Shown here: positions 21,074-29,645 of the stretch, one piece after another | Position numbering within the stretch: the first letter of the stretch is position 1 | Layout: every line of letters begins with the position of its first letter | Assembly: GCA_947629465.1 (NCBI GenBank) | Contig: CANRDZ010000007.1 | Span: 1-33,072, forward strand | Source of the DNA: an uncultured Bacilli bacterium | Lineage (GTDB): Bacteria; Bacillota_I; Bacilli_A; RF39; UBA660 | DNA length: 33,072 nt | Direction of reading: 5' to 3' | Notes under the pieces: generated by a model | What the model was told of the DNA's origin: nothing | The model's input: the letters and a program-made list of their open reading frames with translations, nothing else | The model's database searches: none | Made by a program: the position numbers and the translations under genes

Positions 21074-21933
21074 CTAATTAATGTCTATTAATTTTTTATT
21101 TAAATTTTCTAATTCTTTTATAGACTTATCATTTTCTAAAATTTTCATTTGCCTAATAGCTGAATTATTAAGTTTTATCAATCTTTCTTTTTGTGGTATG
21201 TCATCGTTAATAAGTTCAGCATTTGTATTTTCTAAATTACATAAAATAAGTAAATGTTTTAAATCTGTATAATCTCGAATATTTCCTTCAATATTGGGAT
21301 TTTTATCTCGCCATTCTTTTGCAGTCATCCCAAATAAAGCGACATTTAAAACGTCAGCTTCTTCAGCATACACATATTGTTTTTGTTTTTCAGTTAATTT
21401 AGGAATAATATTTTCTTTAATTGAATCGGTATGAATATGATAATTAGATTTAGCAAGCATTCTACTAGCTGTCCAATCAACTTTATATTGATATGCTTCA
21501 TTCTTTTTTAATCTTTCAAATTCTTGGATAACATACAATTTAAATTCTGGAGATAGCCAACTTGCAAATTCTAAAGCTATATCACTACAAGCATAAGTTC
21601 GCCATTATTACCTAATTTAGATATTAATCCAATTGCGTTAGTTTCTTTAATCCATTTTTGGGGAGACATATAAAAACTATTTTTACCTGCTAAAGATTCA
21701 AAGGTCGTAAATTCGACACCTTTGAAATTTTCATTATTTAATTTTTCCCACAATCCTAAATAAGCAATAACATCTCTATTTCGCATCCACGTTTGAATAG
21801 GAATTTTTGGTTCCTCAGGGTTAGCGTACCTTGCCAAATCAGTAAGAGAAATATATTCTTTATTTCCTATTCTTAATACATTAATTTTATTGTTATTTAC
21901 ATTAATTTCTGATTTTATTATTTCGTTATTCAT
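21074..21933 (-). pseudogene. KilA-N domain protein, split by single-base frameshift near 21600-21603
   Basis: ORFs 21577..21933 and 21074..21538 are two parts of one protein. The intervening DNA encodes, in the downstream frame, RTYACSDIALEFASWLSPEFKLYVIQEFERLKK, a KilA-N C-terminal block. The 860-nt span is one base short of 287 codons. Confidence 0.88.
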
Positions 21934-22201
21934 CTTTTCCCCCCTTAATCATTATAATAATTTTAACATAATTTATTTAATATTAAAACTAAAACTTTTG
22001 TAGTAAAAGCCCTAAAGTTCATTGCTATCATTTTTTCCTCATTATCATTGTGATAGTAGTTATAAAAAAATAAAACTTAATCCGCATTTGAATTAAATGT
22101 CTTCCTAAAAAATATTGGGTAGACATTCAACATAGCAAAACTGAATGTTCTCTTTTTTATTTTATGCAAGTTTCCTTGACAAATATATAATATTATAAAA
22201 A

Positions 22202-22219
22202 CGACTTTTTTTTAAGTCG
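22202..22219 (-). terminator. Terminator of tRNA transcript
   Basis: CGACTT-tttttt-AAGTCG; on the minus strand it is followed by a T run (CGTTTTTATAATA). Confidence 0.65.
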
Positions 22220-22262
22220 CTTTTCCTATTTCTACTCGAAAAGTCCGAGCTTAATATCTATC

Positions 22263-22336
22263 TGGTGCCGAATATAAGAATCGAACTTACATCTAAGCGT
22301 TACGAGGGCTTTGTTCTACCATTGAACTAATTCGGC
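22263..22336 (-). tRNA. tRNA-Thr (anticodon CGU), CCA encoded
   Basis: Minus strand GCCGAAT TA GTTC AATGGTA GAAC A AAGCC CTCGTAA CGCTT AGAT GTAAG TTCGATT CTTAT ATTCGGC A CCA; full cloverleaf, with one C31xC39 mismatch. Confidence 0.9.
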
Positions 22337-22344
22337 ATATATTA

Positions 22345-22373
22345 CTTATATCATGTTTTAAATAATTCGTCAA
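22345..22373 (-). promoter_or_regulatory. Promoter of tRNA-Thr
   Basis: Minus strand TTGACG, 17 bp, TATAAG. Confidence 0.7.
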
Positions 22374-22459
22374 TTTTTCTTAAATTTGAATTTTTAAATA
22401 TTTTTATTGTCCAAACTATAAATAGTTGTCAATTATTTCTTTTAAAATAGGAAATAAAA

Positions 22460-22488
22460 TTGTCAAAATATATGATAAATGATAAAAT
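22460..22488 (+). promoter_or_regulatory. Putative gmk promoter
   Basis: TTGTCA, 17 bp, TAAAAT; overlaps the listed TTG start at 22460. Confidence 0.5.
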
Positions 22489-22510
22489 TAAAAAGAAATT
22501 TGGTGATAAT

Positions 22511-23167
22511 ATGATTAAACAAAAGAAAGAAGGATCTTTAATAGTTATATCAGGTCCATCTGGTGCTGGTAAAGGTTCAATTATAAAAGAACTTTTTAAA
22601 TTAGATAATAAAAATCGCTGGTTATCTATTTCAACTACATCAAGAGAGATGAGATCCAATGATATAAAAGGGGTAACTTATAATTTTGTAAGTAAAGATG
22701 AATTTGAAAATAAAATTAAAGAAGGATATTTTTTAGAATATACTAATTATGCTGGTAATTATTATGGTACTCCAAAAATAGATATTGAAAATAAATTAAA
22801 AAAAGGAATAGATGTTATATTAGAAATAGAAATTGAGGGTGCTAAAAATATTAGAGAAAAGTTTAAAGATGCCATCTGTATTTTTATAATGCCTCCTTCC
22901 TTAAAAGAATTAGTAATTAGACTTCAAAAAAGAAACACTGATAGTCAAGAAAAAATTATGGAACGATTTAAAAAAGCTTATCAAGAAATAAATGAATTAT
23001 CGAAATATAATTATGTAGTAGTAAATGATATTTTAGAAGAAGCTGTCTTAAAAGTCGAAGCAATAATTAAAGCTGAAAAATGTCGAGTAGATAGAATAGA
23101 AGAAGTAACTCTTGATACAAAAGAAGAAGAAATTCATGAAATGCTTATGAACGATAGGATGGAATAA
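22511..23167 (+). CDS. gmk: Guanylate kinase
   Basis: EGSLIVISGPSGAGKGSIIKELF...LSISTTSREMRSNDIKGVTYNFVSKDEFENKI...EYTNYAGNYYGTPK. ATG 22511 with GGTGAT upstream. Confidence 0.95.
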   Translation: MIKQKKEGSLIVISGPSGAGKGSIIKELFKLDNKNRWLSISTTSREMRSNDIKGVTYNFVSKDEFENKIKEGYFLEYTNYAGNYYGTPKIDIENKLKKGIDVILEIEIEGAKNIREKFKDAICIFIMPPSLKELVIRLQKRNTDSQEKIMERFKKAYQEINELSKYNYVVVNDILEEAVLKVEAIIKAEKCRVDRIEEVTLDTKEEEIHEMLMNDRME

Positions 23168-23168
23168 T

Positions 23169-25322
23169 ATGAATTTTATAATTAAGTATCTTACTTTTAT
23201 TAAATATTTTTTAGTATCAGGATTAAGCTTTTTAATTGATATTACATTATTTACTATTTTTAATAAAATATTTAAAAGTATTATTTTAGGAACAATAATT
23301 TCTAGAATAATTTCATCATTTATTAATTATTTATTAAATCGTAATAAAGTCTTTAAAAGTAGTGAAAAAAATACATTATATAAATATTATTTATTAGTTT
23401 TAATTCAAATGTTAGTATCTGCTACATTAGTAGATAAATTATATACTTTAGTAAGTATAAATCCTACTATAATAAAAGTACCAGTAGAATTATTATTATT
23501 TCTTTGTAATTATATAATTCAAAAATATTATATTTTTAAAACTTCCTCAATACCTAATATTATAAATAATCATTTAAAATTTTTATTTTTAAGTTTTTTA
23601 TCTACTTTTAGTGTTTATAGTTATATTTTATTATATATAAATAATTCTTATTTAAAAATTATTTTAATATTATTAATATATATTATTTTTTTAATTTTTT
23701 ATAAATTATTATATAAAAACATTAAATTATCTAAAATATATAATTTATTTACTATTATATTAAGTTTTATTTTAGTTTTAGGTTATAGTTATGAAATAAC
23801 TTCAACTGGAAATTTATTATGGGGTAATTTATTGAATTTTATGTTATCTTTGATTAAAATATTAGGATTTTATTTCTTTTTTAAAACTTTAGTATATTAT
23901 TTTAATCAATTTTTAAGTTATAAATTTAAAATACCTAAAAGTAAATTATTAAAAGAATTTAGTAAACATCCTTTTAGATATTCATTTTTATTATTATCTA
24001 TTTTTTATGGTATTTATTTAATAATTTATTATCCTGGAATAATAAATTATGATAATGCTAATCAGATTAAAGAAGTTTTAGGTCTACATACAAGATATTT
24101 AGATGCAATTAATCCAATTAGTAATAGTACTTTAACTAATTTTAATCCTATTATTCATACATTGTTAATTGGATTACCAGTAAAATTAGGAATATATTTA
24201 AATAATTTTAATTTTGGTTTATTTATAGCTAGTTTAATTCAATTAATAATAATAATTACTATATATTCATATATAATTTCTTACACAGTTAAAATGAAAG
24301 TTAATCCAATATATTCTTTAATTATTTTATTAATTATGTGTTTATTCCCAACAATTGATTTTTATAGTATAACATTAGTAAAAGATACCATTTATACTGC
24401 TTTATTAGCGTTATTTTCATTACAAATATATGATTATTTAAAAAATAAAAATGAATATCATTGGAATAATTATTTAATTTTATTTTTGATTAGCATTTTA
24501 GTTTGTTTATTTAGAAATAATGGCATATATATAGTAATAATAACTTTATTGTTTTTAATGTTTAAAGATTATAAAAAGAAGATAGTAGTTCTTTTAATGG
24601 GAATATTAGCTTTTAATATTTTCTTTAGTAATATTCTTCTTCCTACTTTTAAGATTTCTAATACAAGTATAAGAGAAGCCTTATCAGTTCCTTTTCAACA
24701 AACAGCTAGAGTAGTTAAATATAATAATGAAAGTTTAACGAAAGAAGATATAGCAGTAATAAGTAAAATTTTAGATTATGAAAATATGGCCAAAGATTAT
24801 GATGAAGATTTAGCTGATCCAATTAAAAATAAATTTAATAAAGATTATGAAATAAATGATTTAATAAATTATTTTAAAGTATGGTTTAAAGGCTTATTTA
24901 AAAATCCTTTAATATATATAGATGCAACTATTAATAATATTTCTGGCTATTTTAATCCATTTGAAAATGGATGGAAAATTTATTTTAAATTAAATCCTGA
25001 TTTGCCCAAAGCTGGTTTTAATTATCATTATAATAATTTAAAAAGTGCTAGAAACTTTTTACAAAATTTTGAAATAATTTTTGAAATTTCCCCATTAGGT
25101 TGGTTAACAAACGTTGCTTTAATTACATGGCTTAATATATTATTATTTCTAAATTTAATTAATAAAAAAAGAGATTATATTTTATTATTGCCAAGTATTA
25201 TATCAATATTATTTTGCATCTTATCCCCAATGAATCTTTACTTTAGATATATATATCCTTCTTTTATAATTTTAATTATTTTATTTCCAATTATAAAAAG
25301 TATTAAAGAAACTGAAAAATGA
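23169..25322 (+). CDS. Polytopic membrane protein: N-terminal GtrA-like domain fused to a DUF6020/GT-C-like membrane domain
   Basis: FIKYFLVSGLSFLIDITLFTIF...ISRIISSFINYLLNRNKVFKS...VELLLFLCNYIIQKYYIFK (GtrA-like); then YYPGIINYDNANQIKEVLG...FNPIIHTLLIGLPVKLG...LVKDTIYTALLALF. Confidence 0.75.
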   Translation: MNFIIKYLTFIKYFLVSGLSFLIDITLFTIFNKIFKSIILGTIISRIISSFINYLLNRNKVFKSSEKNTLYKYYLLVLIQMLVSATLVDKLYTLVSINPTIIKVPVELLLFLCNYIIQKYYIFKTSSIPNIINNHLKFLFLSFLSTFSVYSYILLYINNSYLKIILILLIYIIFLIFYKLLYKNIKLSKIYNLFTIILSFILVLGYSYEITSTGNLLWGNLLNFMLSLIKILGFYFFFKTLVYYFNQFLSYKFKIPKSKLLKEFSKHPFRYSFLLLSIFYGIYLIIYYPGIINYDNANQIKEVLGLHTRYLDAINPISNSTLTNFNPIIHTLLIGLPVKLGIYLNNFNFGLFIASLIQLIIIITIYSYIISYTVKMKVNPIYSLIILLIMCLFPTIDFYSITLVKDTIYTALLALFSLQIYDYLKNKNEYHWNNYLILFLISILVCLFRNNGIYIVIITLLFLMFKDYKKKIVVLLMGILAFNIFFSNILLPTFKISNTSIREALSVPFQQTARVVKYNNESLTKEDIAVISKILDYENMAKDYDEDLADPIKNKFNKDYEINDLINYFKVWFKGLFKNPLIYIDATINNISGYFNPFENGWKIYFKLNPDLPKAGFNYHYNNLKSARNFLQNFEIIFEISPLGWLTNVALITWLNILLFLNLINKKRDYILLLPSIISILFCILSPMNLYFRYIYPSFIILIILFPIIKSIKETEK

Positions 25323-25359
25323 TTTTTATCTAATTAAATTACTTCTAGTTTTTTCTTCA

Positions 25360-25388
25360 TTGTTTTAACATATAATTTATTGTATAAT
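25360..25388 (+). promoter_or_regulatory. Putative promoter of acyl-ligase operon
   Basis: TTGTTT, 17 bp, TATAAT. Confidence 0.6.
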
Positions 25389-25410
25389 TATATTAAAAGA
25401 AGGTAATATA

Positions 25411-27114
25411 ATGCAAAAAAAAGAACAATTTTTATGGGAACATTATTATAGTAAAGAAGAATTAAAAGTAAATATTCCTGATCTATCTTTATATGATTAT
25501 ATGATGAAACATACTAAAAATTTTAAAAATAATTATGCTATTAATTATTTTGGAAGAAAAATAACTTATAAGGTATTTTGGGAATATATTGATAAATGTG
25601 CTAGAAGTTTAAAAGCTATAGGTATAAAAAAGGGAGATGTTATTAGCATTTGTTTACCAAATACACCAGAAGCAATTATCTCTTTTTTTGCCGCTAATAA
25701 AATTGGGGCTATCGTTGAAATGATTCATCCTTTATCAGCATCAGAAGAAATAAAAGATTATTTATTATCTACAAATAGTAAATTATTAATTATTTTAAGC
25801 CAATTTTATAGTAAAATTAAAAATATAATTAAAAAAACAAAAGTTAAAAATGTAATTTTATCAAGTCCTTCTGATTCAATGCCCATATTTTTAAATACAT
25901 TATATAATACATTCAAAACTAGTAAAGAAGAAAAGCCTTTAAAAAATAATTTTTACATCTTTTGGAAAGAATTTTTATCTTTATCATTAACTTATTCTGA
26001 AAATATAGAAGCAAAAGTTAGTTCTAAAGAAGCGGCTTTAATTCTTCATAGTGGAGGAACTACTGGAACTCCTAAAAGCATAGTTTTAGCTAATCAAAGT
26101 ATCACCGGGGTAAATGAACAAGCCAAAGTATTTTTTCCAGATGTTGACATTGGCGATAGTTTATTATTAGTTATTCCTCTTTTTCATTGCCTTGGTCTAG
26201 TAGTTGGTGTTTTTATTCCTCTTTGTCGTGGAGCAGTAGTTATATGTGTACCAGAATTTAATGTTAAAAGATTTGACAAATTACTTACAAAATATAAACC
26301 TAATTTCTTACTTGGGGTTCCAACCCTTTTTGAATCATTATTAACAAATAAATATTTAAATAAAGCATCTCTTTCTTATTTAAAATGTTTAGTTTGTGGA
26401 GGAGACACATTATCTTCCCAAAATAGTAATGCTATTCATGAATTTTTAAAAAATCATGGTTCCAAAGCTAAAATAATTCAAGGATATGGAATGACCGAAA
26501 CTTGTGGACCAGTTACATTTGGAACAAAGGGTAGTGATAAATTAGGTAGTGTTGGTATTCCCCTTCCTGGTAATGTGGTAAGAATTATTGATCCTAAAAC
26601 TAATAAAGAATGTAAGCCATTAGAAATAGGAGAAATATGTATTAGCAGTTTTGTTGTTATGGAAGGTTATTTAAATAATCCAAAAGCAACTAATGAAGTT
26701 TTACAAACATATACTGATGGTAGAAAATATATAAAAACTGGTGATTTAGGTTACATGGATAAAGATGGCGTAATCTTTTATGTTCAAAGAATAAAAAGAA
26801 TTATAATTTCGTCAGGTTATAATATTTATCCAGAATATGTAGAAAGAGTATTAAAAGATAATAAATATATTAAAGATGCTTGTGTAGTAGGAGTGCCTCA
26901 TCCATATAAAAAAGAAATAGCTAAAGCATTTATAATCTTAAAAGATGGAATAGAAGAAAGTTACACTATAAAAAAAGAAATTATGGATTATGCTAATAAT
27001 AATTTAGCTCATTATATGATTCCAAGAGAATACATTTTTAAAAAAGATTTTCCTAAAACTAAAATGGCTAAAACTGATTATTTAGCTTTACAAAAAGAAT
27101 TAACAAATAAGTAG
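25411..27114 (+). CDS. AMP-dependent acyl synthetase/ligase (class I adenylate-forming, long-chain acyl-CoA ligase-like)
   Basis: AALILHSGGTTGTPKSIVLAN; IIQGYGMTETCGPVTFG; TGDLGYMDKDGVIFYVQRIKRIIISSGYNIYPEYVE. Confidence 0.92.
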   Translation: MQKKEQFLWEHYYSKEELKVNIPDLSLYDYMMKHTKNFKNNYAINYFGRKITYKVFWEYIDKCARSLKAIGIKKGDVISICLPNTPEAIISFFAANKIGAIVEMIHPLSASEEIKDYLLSTNSKLLIILSQFYSKIKNIIKKTKVKNVILSSPSDSMPIFLNTLYNTFKTSKEEKPLKNNFYIFWKEFLSLSLTYSENIEAKVSSKEAALILHSGGTTGTPKSIVLANQSITGVNEQAKVFFPDVDIGDSLLLVIPLFHCLGLVVGVFIPLCRGAVVICVPEFNVKRFDKLLTKYKPNFLLGVPTLFESLLTNKYLNKASLSYLKCLVCGGDTLSSQNSNAIHEFLKNHGSKAKIIQGYGMTETCGPVTFGTKGSDKLGSVGIPLPGNVVRIIDPKTNKECKPLEIGEICISSFVVMEGYLNNPKATNEVLQTYTDGRKYIKTGDLGYMDKDGVIFYVQRIKRIIISSGYNIYPEYVERVLKDNKYIKDACVVGVPHPYKKEIAKAFIILKDGIEESYTIKKEIMDYANNNLAHYMIPREYIFKKDFPKTKMAKTDYLALQKELTNK

Positions 27115-27121
27115 GTTTATT

Positions 27122-27781
27122 ATGATATTATATATATTATTAATTGTCTTATGTTTATATATTATTTATGTTTTATTTAAATCATATCAAAAAAACGAAT
27201 TTGGTATGTTTTGGTATAATTTTTTAAAACTTCCTTTAGGATTAATATTTAAATTTTATTACCCTTATAAATCTTTTAATAAAGAAGTTATACCTAAAGA
27301 AGGTCCTGTAATTTTTTGCAGTAATCATATTCATCTTATGGATCAATGTTTAGCTATTTTAGAAAGTAAAAGACCTATTCATTACATGGCCAAAGTTGAA
27401 TATTTTGAAAATCCCAAAACTAGATGGTTTTTTAAAATGGTGGGATGTATTCCCGTTAATAGAAGTATACATGATGATAATGCTAAAACATTAGCCCTTG
27501 AAGTTTTAAAAAAAGATTTAGCATTAGGAATCTTTCCCGAAGGGACAAGGAATAAAACAGACAAATTATTACAAGATTTTAAATTTGGGGCGGTTTCTTT
27601 AGCTAAAAAAACAAATGCAACAATTATTCCAGTTGCAATAACTGGTAATTATCGTTTTAGAACTAAAAATTTAAAAATTACTTTTGGTAGTCCTTTCAAA
27701 GTAGAAGATGATTTAGAACAAGCTAACCAAAAATTATATGATATTATTTTAGATATTATTAAGGGGGATAAAGATGCATAA
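27122..27781 (+). CDS. plsC: 1-acyl-sn-glycerol-3-phosphate acyltransferase family
   Basis: VIFCSNHIHLMDQCLA (NHxxxxD) and LGIFPEGTRNKTD motifs; N-terminal TM. Confidence 0.88.
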   Translation: MILYILLIVLCLYIIYVLFKSYQKNEFGMFWYNFLKLPLGLIFKFYYPYKSFNKEVIPKEGPVIFCSNHIHLMDQCLAILESKRPIHYMAKVEYFENPKTRWFFKMVGCIPVNRSIHDDNAKTLALEVLKKDLALGIFPEGTRNKTDKLLQDFKFGAVSLAKKTNATIIPVAITGNYRFRTKNLKITFGSPFKVEDDLEQANQKLYDIILDIIKGDKDA

Positions 27782-29177
27782 TATATATTTAAAAGATTTA
27801 ATAAAAATTTGTAAAGGAAAATTATTACAAGGAAATGAAAATACTATTTTAAATAATTTTTCTAAAGATACAAGGACAATAAAAGAAAATGATGTTTACA
27901 TCGCTATCAAAGGTGAAAAATTAGATGGCAATAAGTTTTATATTGAGGCATTAGAAAAAAAAGCTATCGGCTGTATTTTAGAAAAAGGTTTTAAAATAGA
28001 TGAAGAAATATTAAAAAAATATCCAAATGCTTTTATATTTTTAGTTGATAATACTTTAAATTGTTTACAAGAATTAGCAAAGTATAAAAGAAGTTTATAT
28101 GATATACCGGTTATAGGTATAACTGGAAGTGTAGGAAAAACCAGTACTAAAGATATAGTTGCTAGTGTTTTATCATATAAATTTAAAGTATTGAAAACTG
28201 AAGGTAATTATAATAATGAAATTGGGCTACCTTTAACTATATTATCTTTAAAAGATGAAAATTGTTTAGTATTAGAAATGGGAATGAGTAATTTTGGAGA
28301 AATAAGTATTCTTTCTAAAATAGCAAAACCTACAATTGCCATTATAACTAACATAGGAACATCTCATATAGGTATTTTAAAAACAAGAGAAAATATTTTA
28401 AAAGCTAAATTAGAAATATTAGAGGGAATGGATAATAAAACTCTTATAATTAATAATGATAATGATTTATTACATGACTATTATTTGAAAAATAAAAATA
28501 ATATTAATTTTATTACATATGGAATTTATAATGAATCTTTATATAAACCATCTAATATCGTTAATAATGAAATGGATAGTTCTTATGATATAAAAATTAA
28601 TAATGATATTTATAATATTAATATAAATGTTCCTGGTTCTCAATTCGTTATTAATAGTTTAGCTGCTATTGCAGTAGGACAATATTTTGATATTTCCATA
28701 GCAAATATTAAAAAAGGAATTCAAAATTTTTCCTTAACTGAAAAAAGAATGGAAATAATTAAAGTAAATAATTTTACTTTAATTAATGATTCTTATAATG
28801 CTTCACTAGATTCTATGAATGCGGCTTTAAATTATTTAGGAAAATTAAATAATACTAGAAAAATTGCTATTTTAGGCGATATGCTAGAGCTAGGCGAATA
28901 TACTGAAGAATTACATCGTCAAGTTGGAAATAGCGTATTTAAAAATAAAATAGATATTTTAATAACTATTGGTAATAATGCAAAATATATTCAAGATGAA
29001 GCGCTTAAATTAGGTTTTGCTAAAGAAAATATTTACGAATTTAATTCTAATGAAGATTTAATAAAAAATATAGATAATATAATTAAAGAAAAAGATACTA
29101 TTTTAATAAAAGCTTCTTATGGAATGCATTTTTATGAAATATATAATAATTTATTACAAAAAATTAAAGGTTACTAA
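27774..29177 (+). CDS. murF: UDP-N-acetylmuramoyl-tripeptide--D-alanyl-D-alanine ligase
   Basis: FSKDTRTIKENDVYIAIKGEKLDGNKFYIEAL; PVIGITGSVGKTSTKDIVASVL; LINDSYNASLDSMNAALNYL; overlaps plsC by 8 nt. Confidence 0.93.
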   Translation: MHNIYLKDLIKICKGKLLQGNENTILNNFSKDTRTIKENDVYIAIKGEKLDGNKFYIEALEKKAIGCILEKGFKIDEEILKKYPNAFIFLVDNTLNCLQELAKYKRSLYDIPVIGITGSVGKTSTKDIVASVLSYKFKVLKTEGNYNNEIGLPLTILSLKDENCLVLEMGMSNFGEISILSKIAKPTIAIITNIGTSHIGILKTRENILKAKLEILEGMDNKTLIINNDNDLLHDYYLKNKNNINFITYGIYNESLYKPSNIVNNEMDSSYDIKINNDIYNININVPGSQFVINSLAAIAVGQYFDISIANIKKGIQNFSLTEKRMEIIKVNNFTLINDSYNASLDSMNAALNYLGKLNNTRKIAILGDMLELGEYTEELHRQVGNSVFKNKIDILITIGNNAKYIQDEALKLGFAKENIYEFNSNEDLIKNIDNIIKEKDTILIKASYGMHFYEIYNNLLQKIKGY

Positions 29178-29190
29178 ATTAGTGACCTTT
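29166..29190. terminator. Terminator hairpin between murF and convergent XRE gene
   Basis: AAAGGTTACT-aaatt-AGTGACCTTT then AT/T-rich run. Confidence 0.65.
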
Positions 29191-29425
29191 ATTTATTAGT
29201 ATTTTTGCCTTCATTTAAATCGATTTCATCTGTAAGCCCTAGAATATAGTCAGCTGAAACACCTAAATATTGACAAATTTTTGGTAAATGAGTAACAGGC
29301 ATAATATTTATGCCTTTTTCATATCGAGCATATTGTTGTTGTTTTATTCCTAAATAATCAGCAATTTCTTTTTGCGTAATATTCTTACAATCTCGAACCC
29401 ATTGAATTCTTTCATTATAGTACAT
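29189..29425 (-). CDS. XRE-family HTH transcriptional regulator
   Basis: MYYNERIQWVRDCKNITQKEIADYLGIKQQQYARYEKGINIMPVTHLPKICQYLGVSADYILGL. Confidence 0.93.
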   Translation of the reverse strand: MYYNERIQWVRDCKNITQKEIADYLGIKQQQYARYEKGINIMPVTHLPKICQYLGVSADYILGLTDEIDLNEGKNTNK

Positions 29426-29453
29426 AAGTTATCACCATAAATAAAGTATCATT

Positions 29454-29497
29454 TTTTACAATCAATGTGTTGATTTTTCAACATATAAATTGTAAAA
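29454..29497. promoter_or_regulatory. 44-bp nested inverted repeat upstream of XRE gene, candidate operator
   Basis: TTTTACAAT-CA-ATGTGTTGA-TTTT-TCAACATAT-AA-ATTGTAAAA: outer 9-bp arms perfect, inner 9-bp arms one mismatch. Confidence 0.7.
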
Positions 29498-29645
29498 CCT
29501 AACTCAATATTTATGTTGTATTAAGATAAATAAATTTATGATTGGAAATATTATAAATTTTAAAATTTAATATAGGAATTAATCTTGAAGAATAAATTTA
29601 ATTATGATAATATTTTGACTAGATAATTAGTAAGGAAGTGTTACT

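Noticed and set aside
21081-21272. Plus-strand 63-aa ORF opposite the KilA-N pseudogene
   Set aside because: Antisense to the coding reading that explains the sequence better.
22176-22199. TTGACA near 22176 as a plus-strand promoter
   Set aside because: Nearest -10-like hexamers sit 4 or 12 bp away, not at 16-18 bp.
22429-22659. Minus-strand 76-aa ORF over the gmk start
   Set aside because: Antisense to the gmk P-loop region; spurious.
27382-27564. Minus-strand 60-aa ORF inside plsC
   Set aside because: Antisense to conserved plsC motifs.
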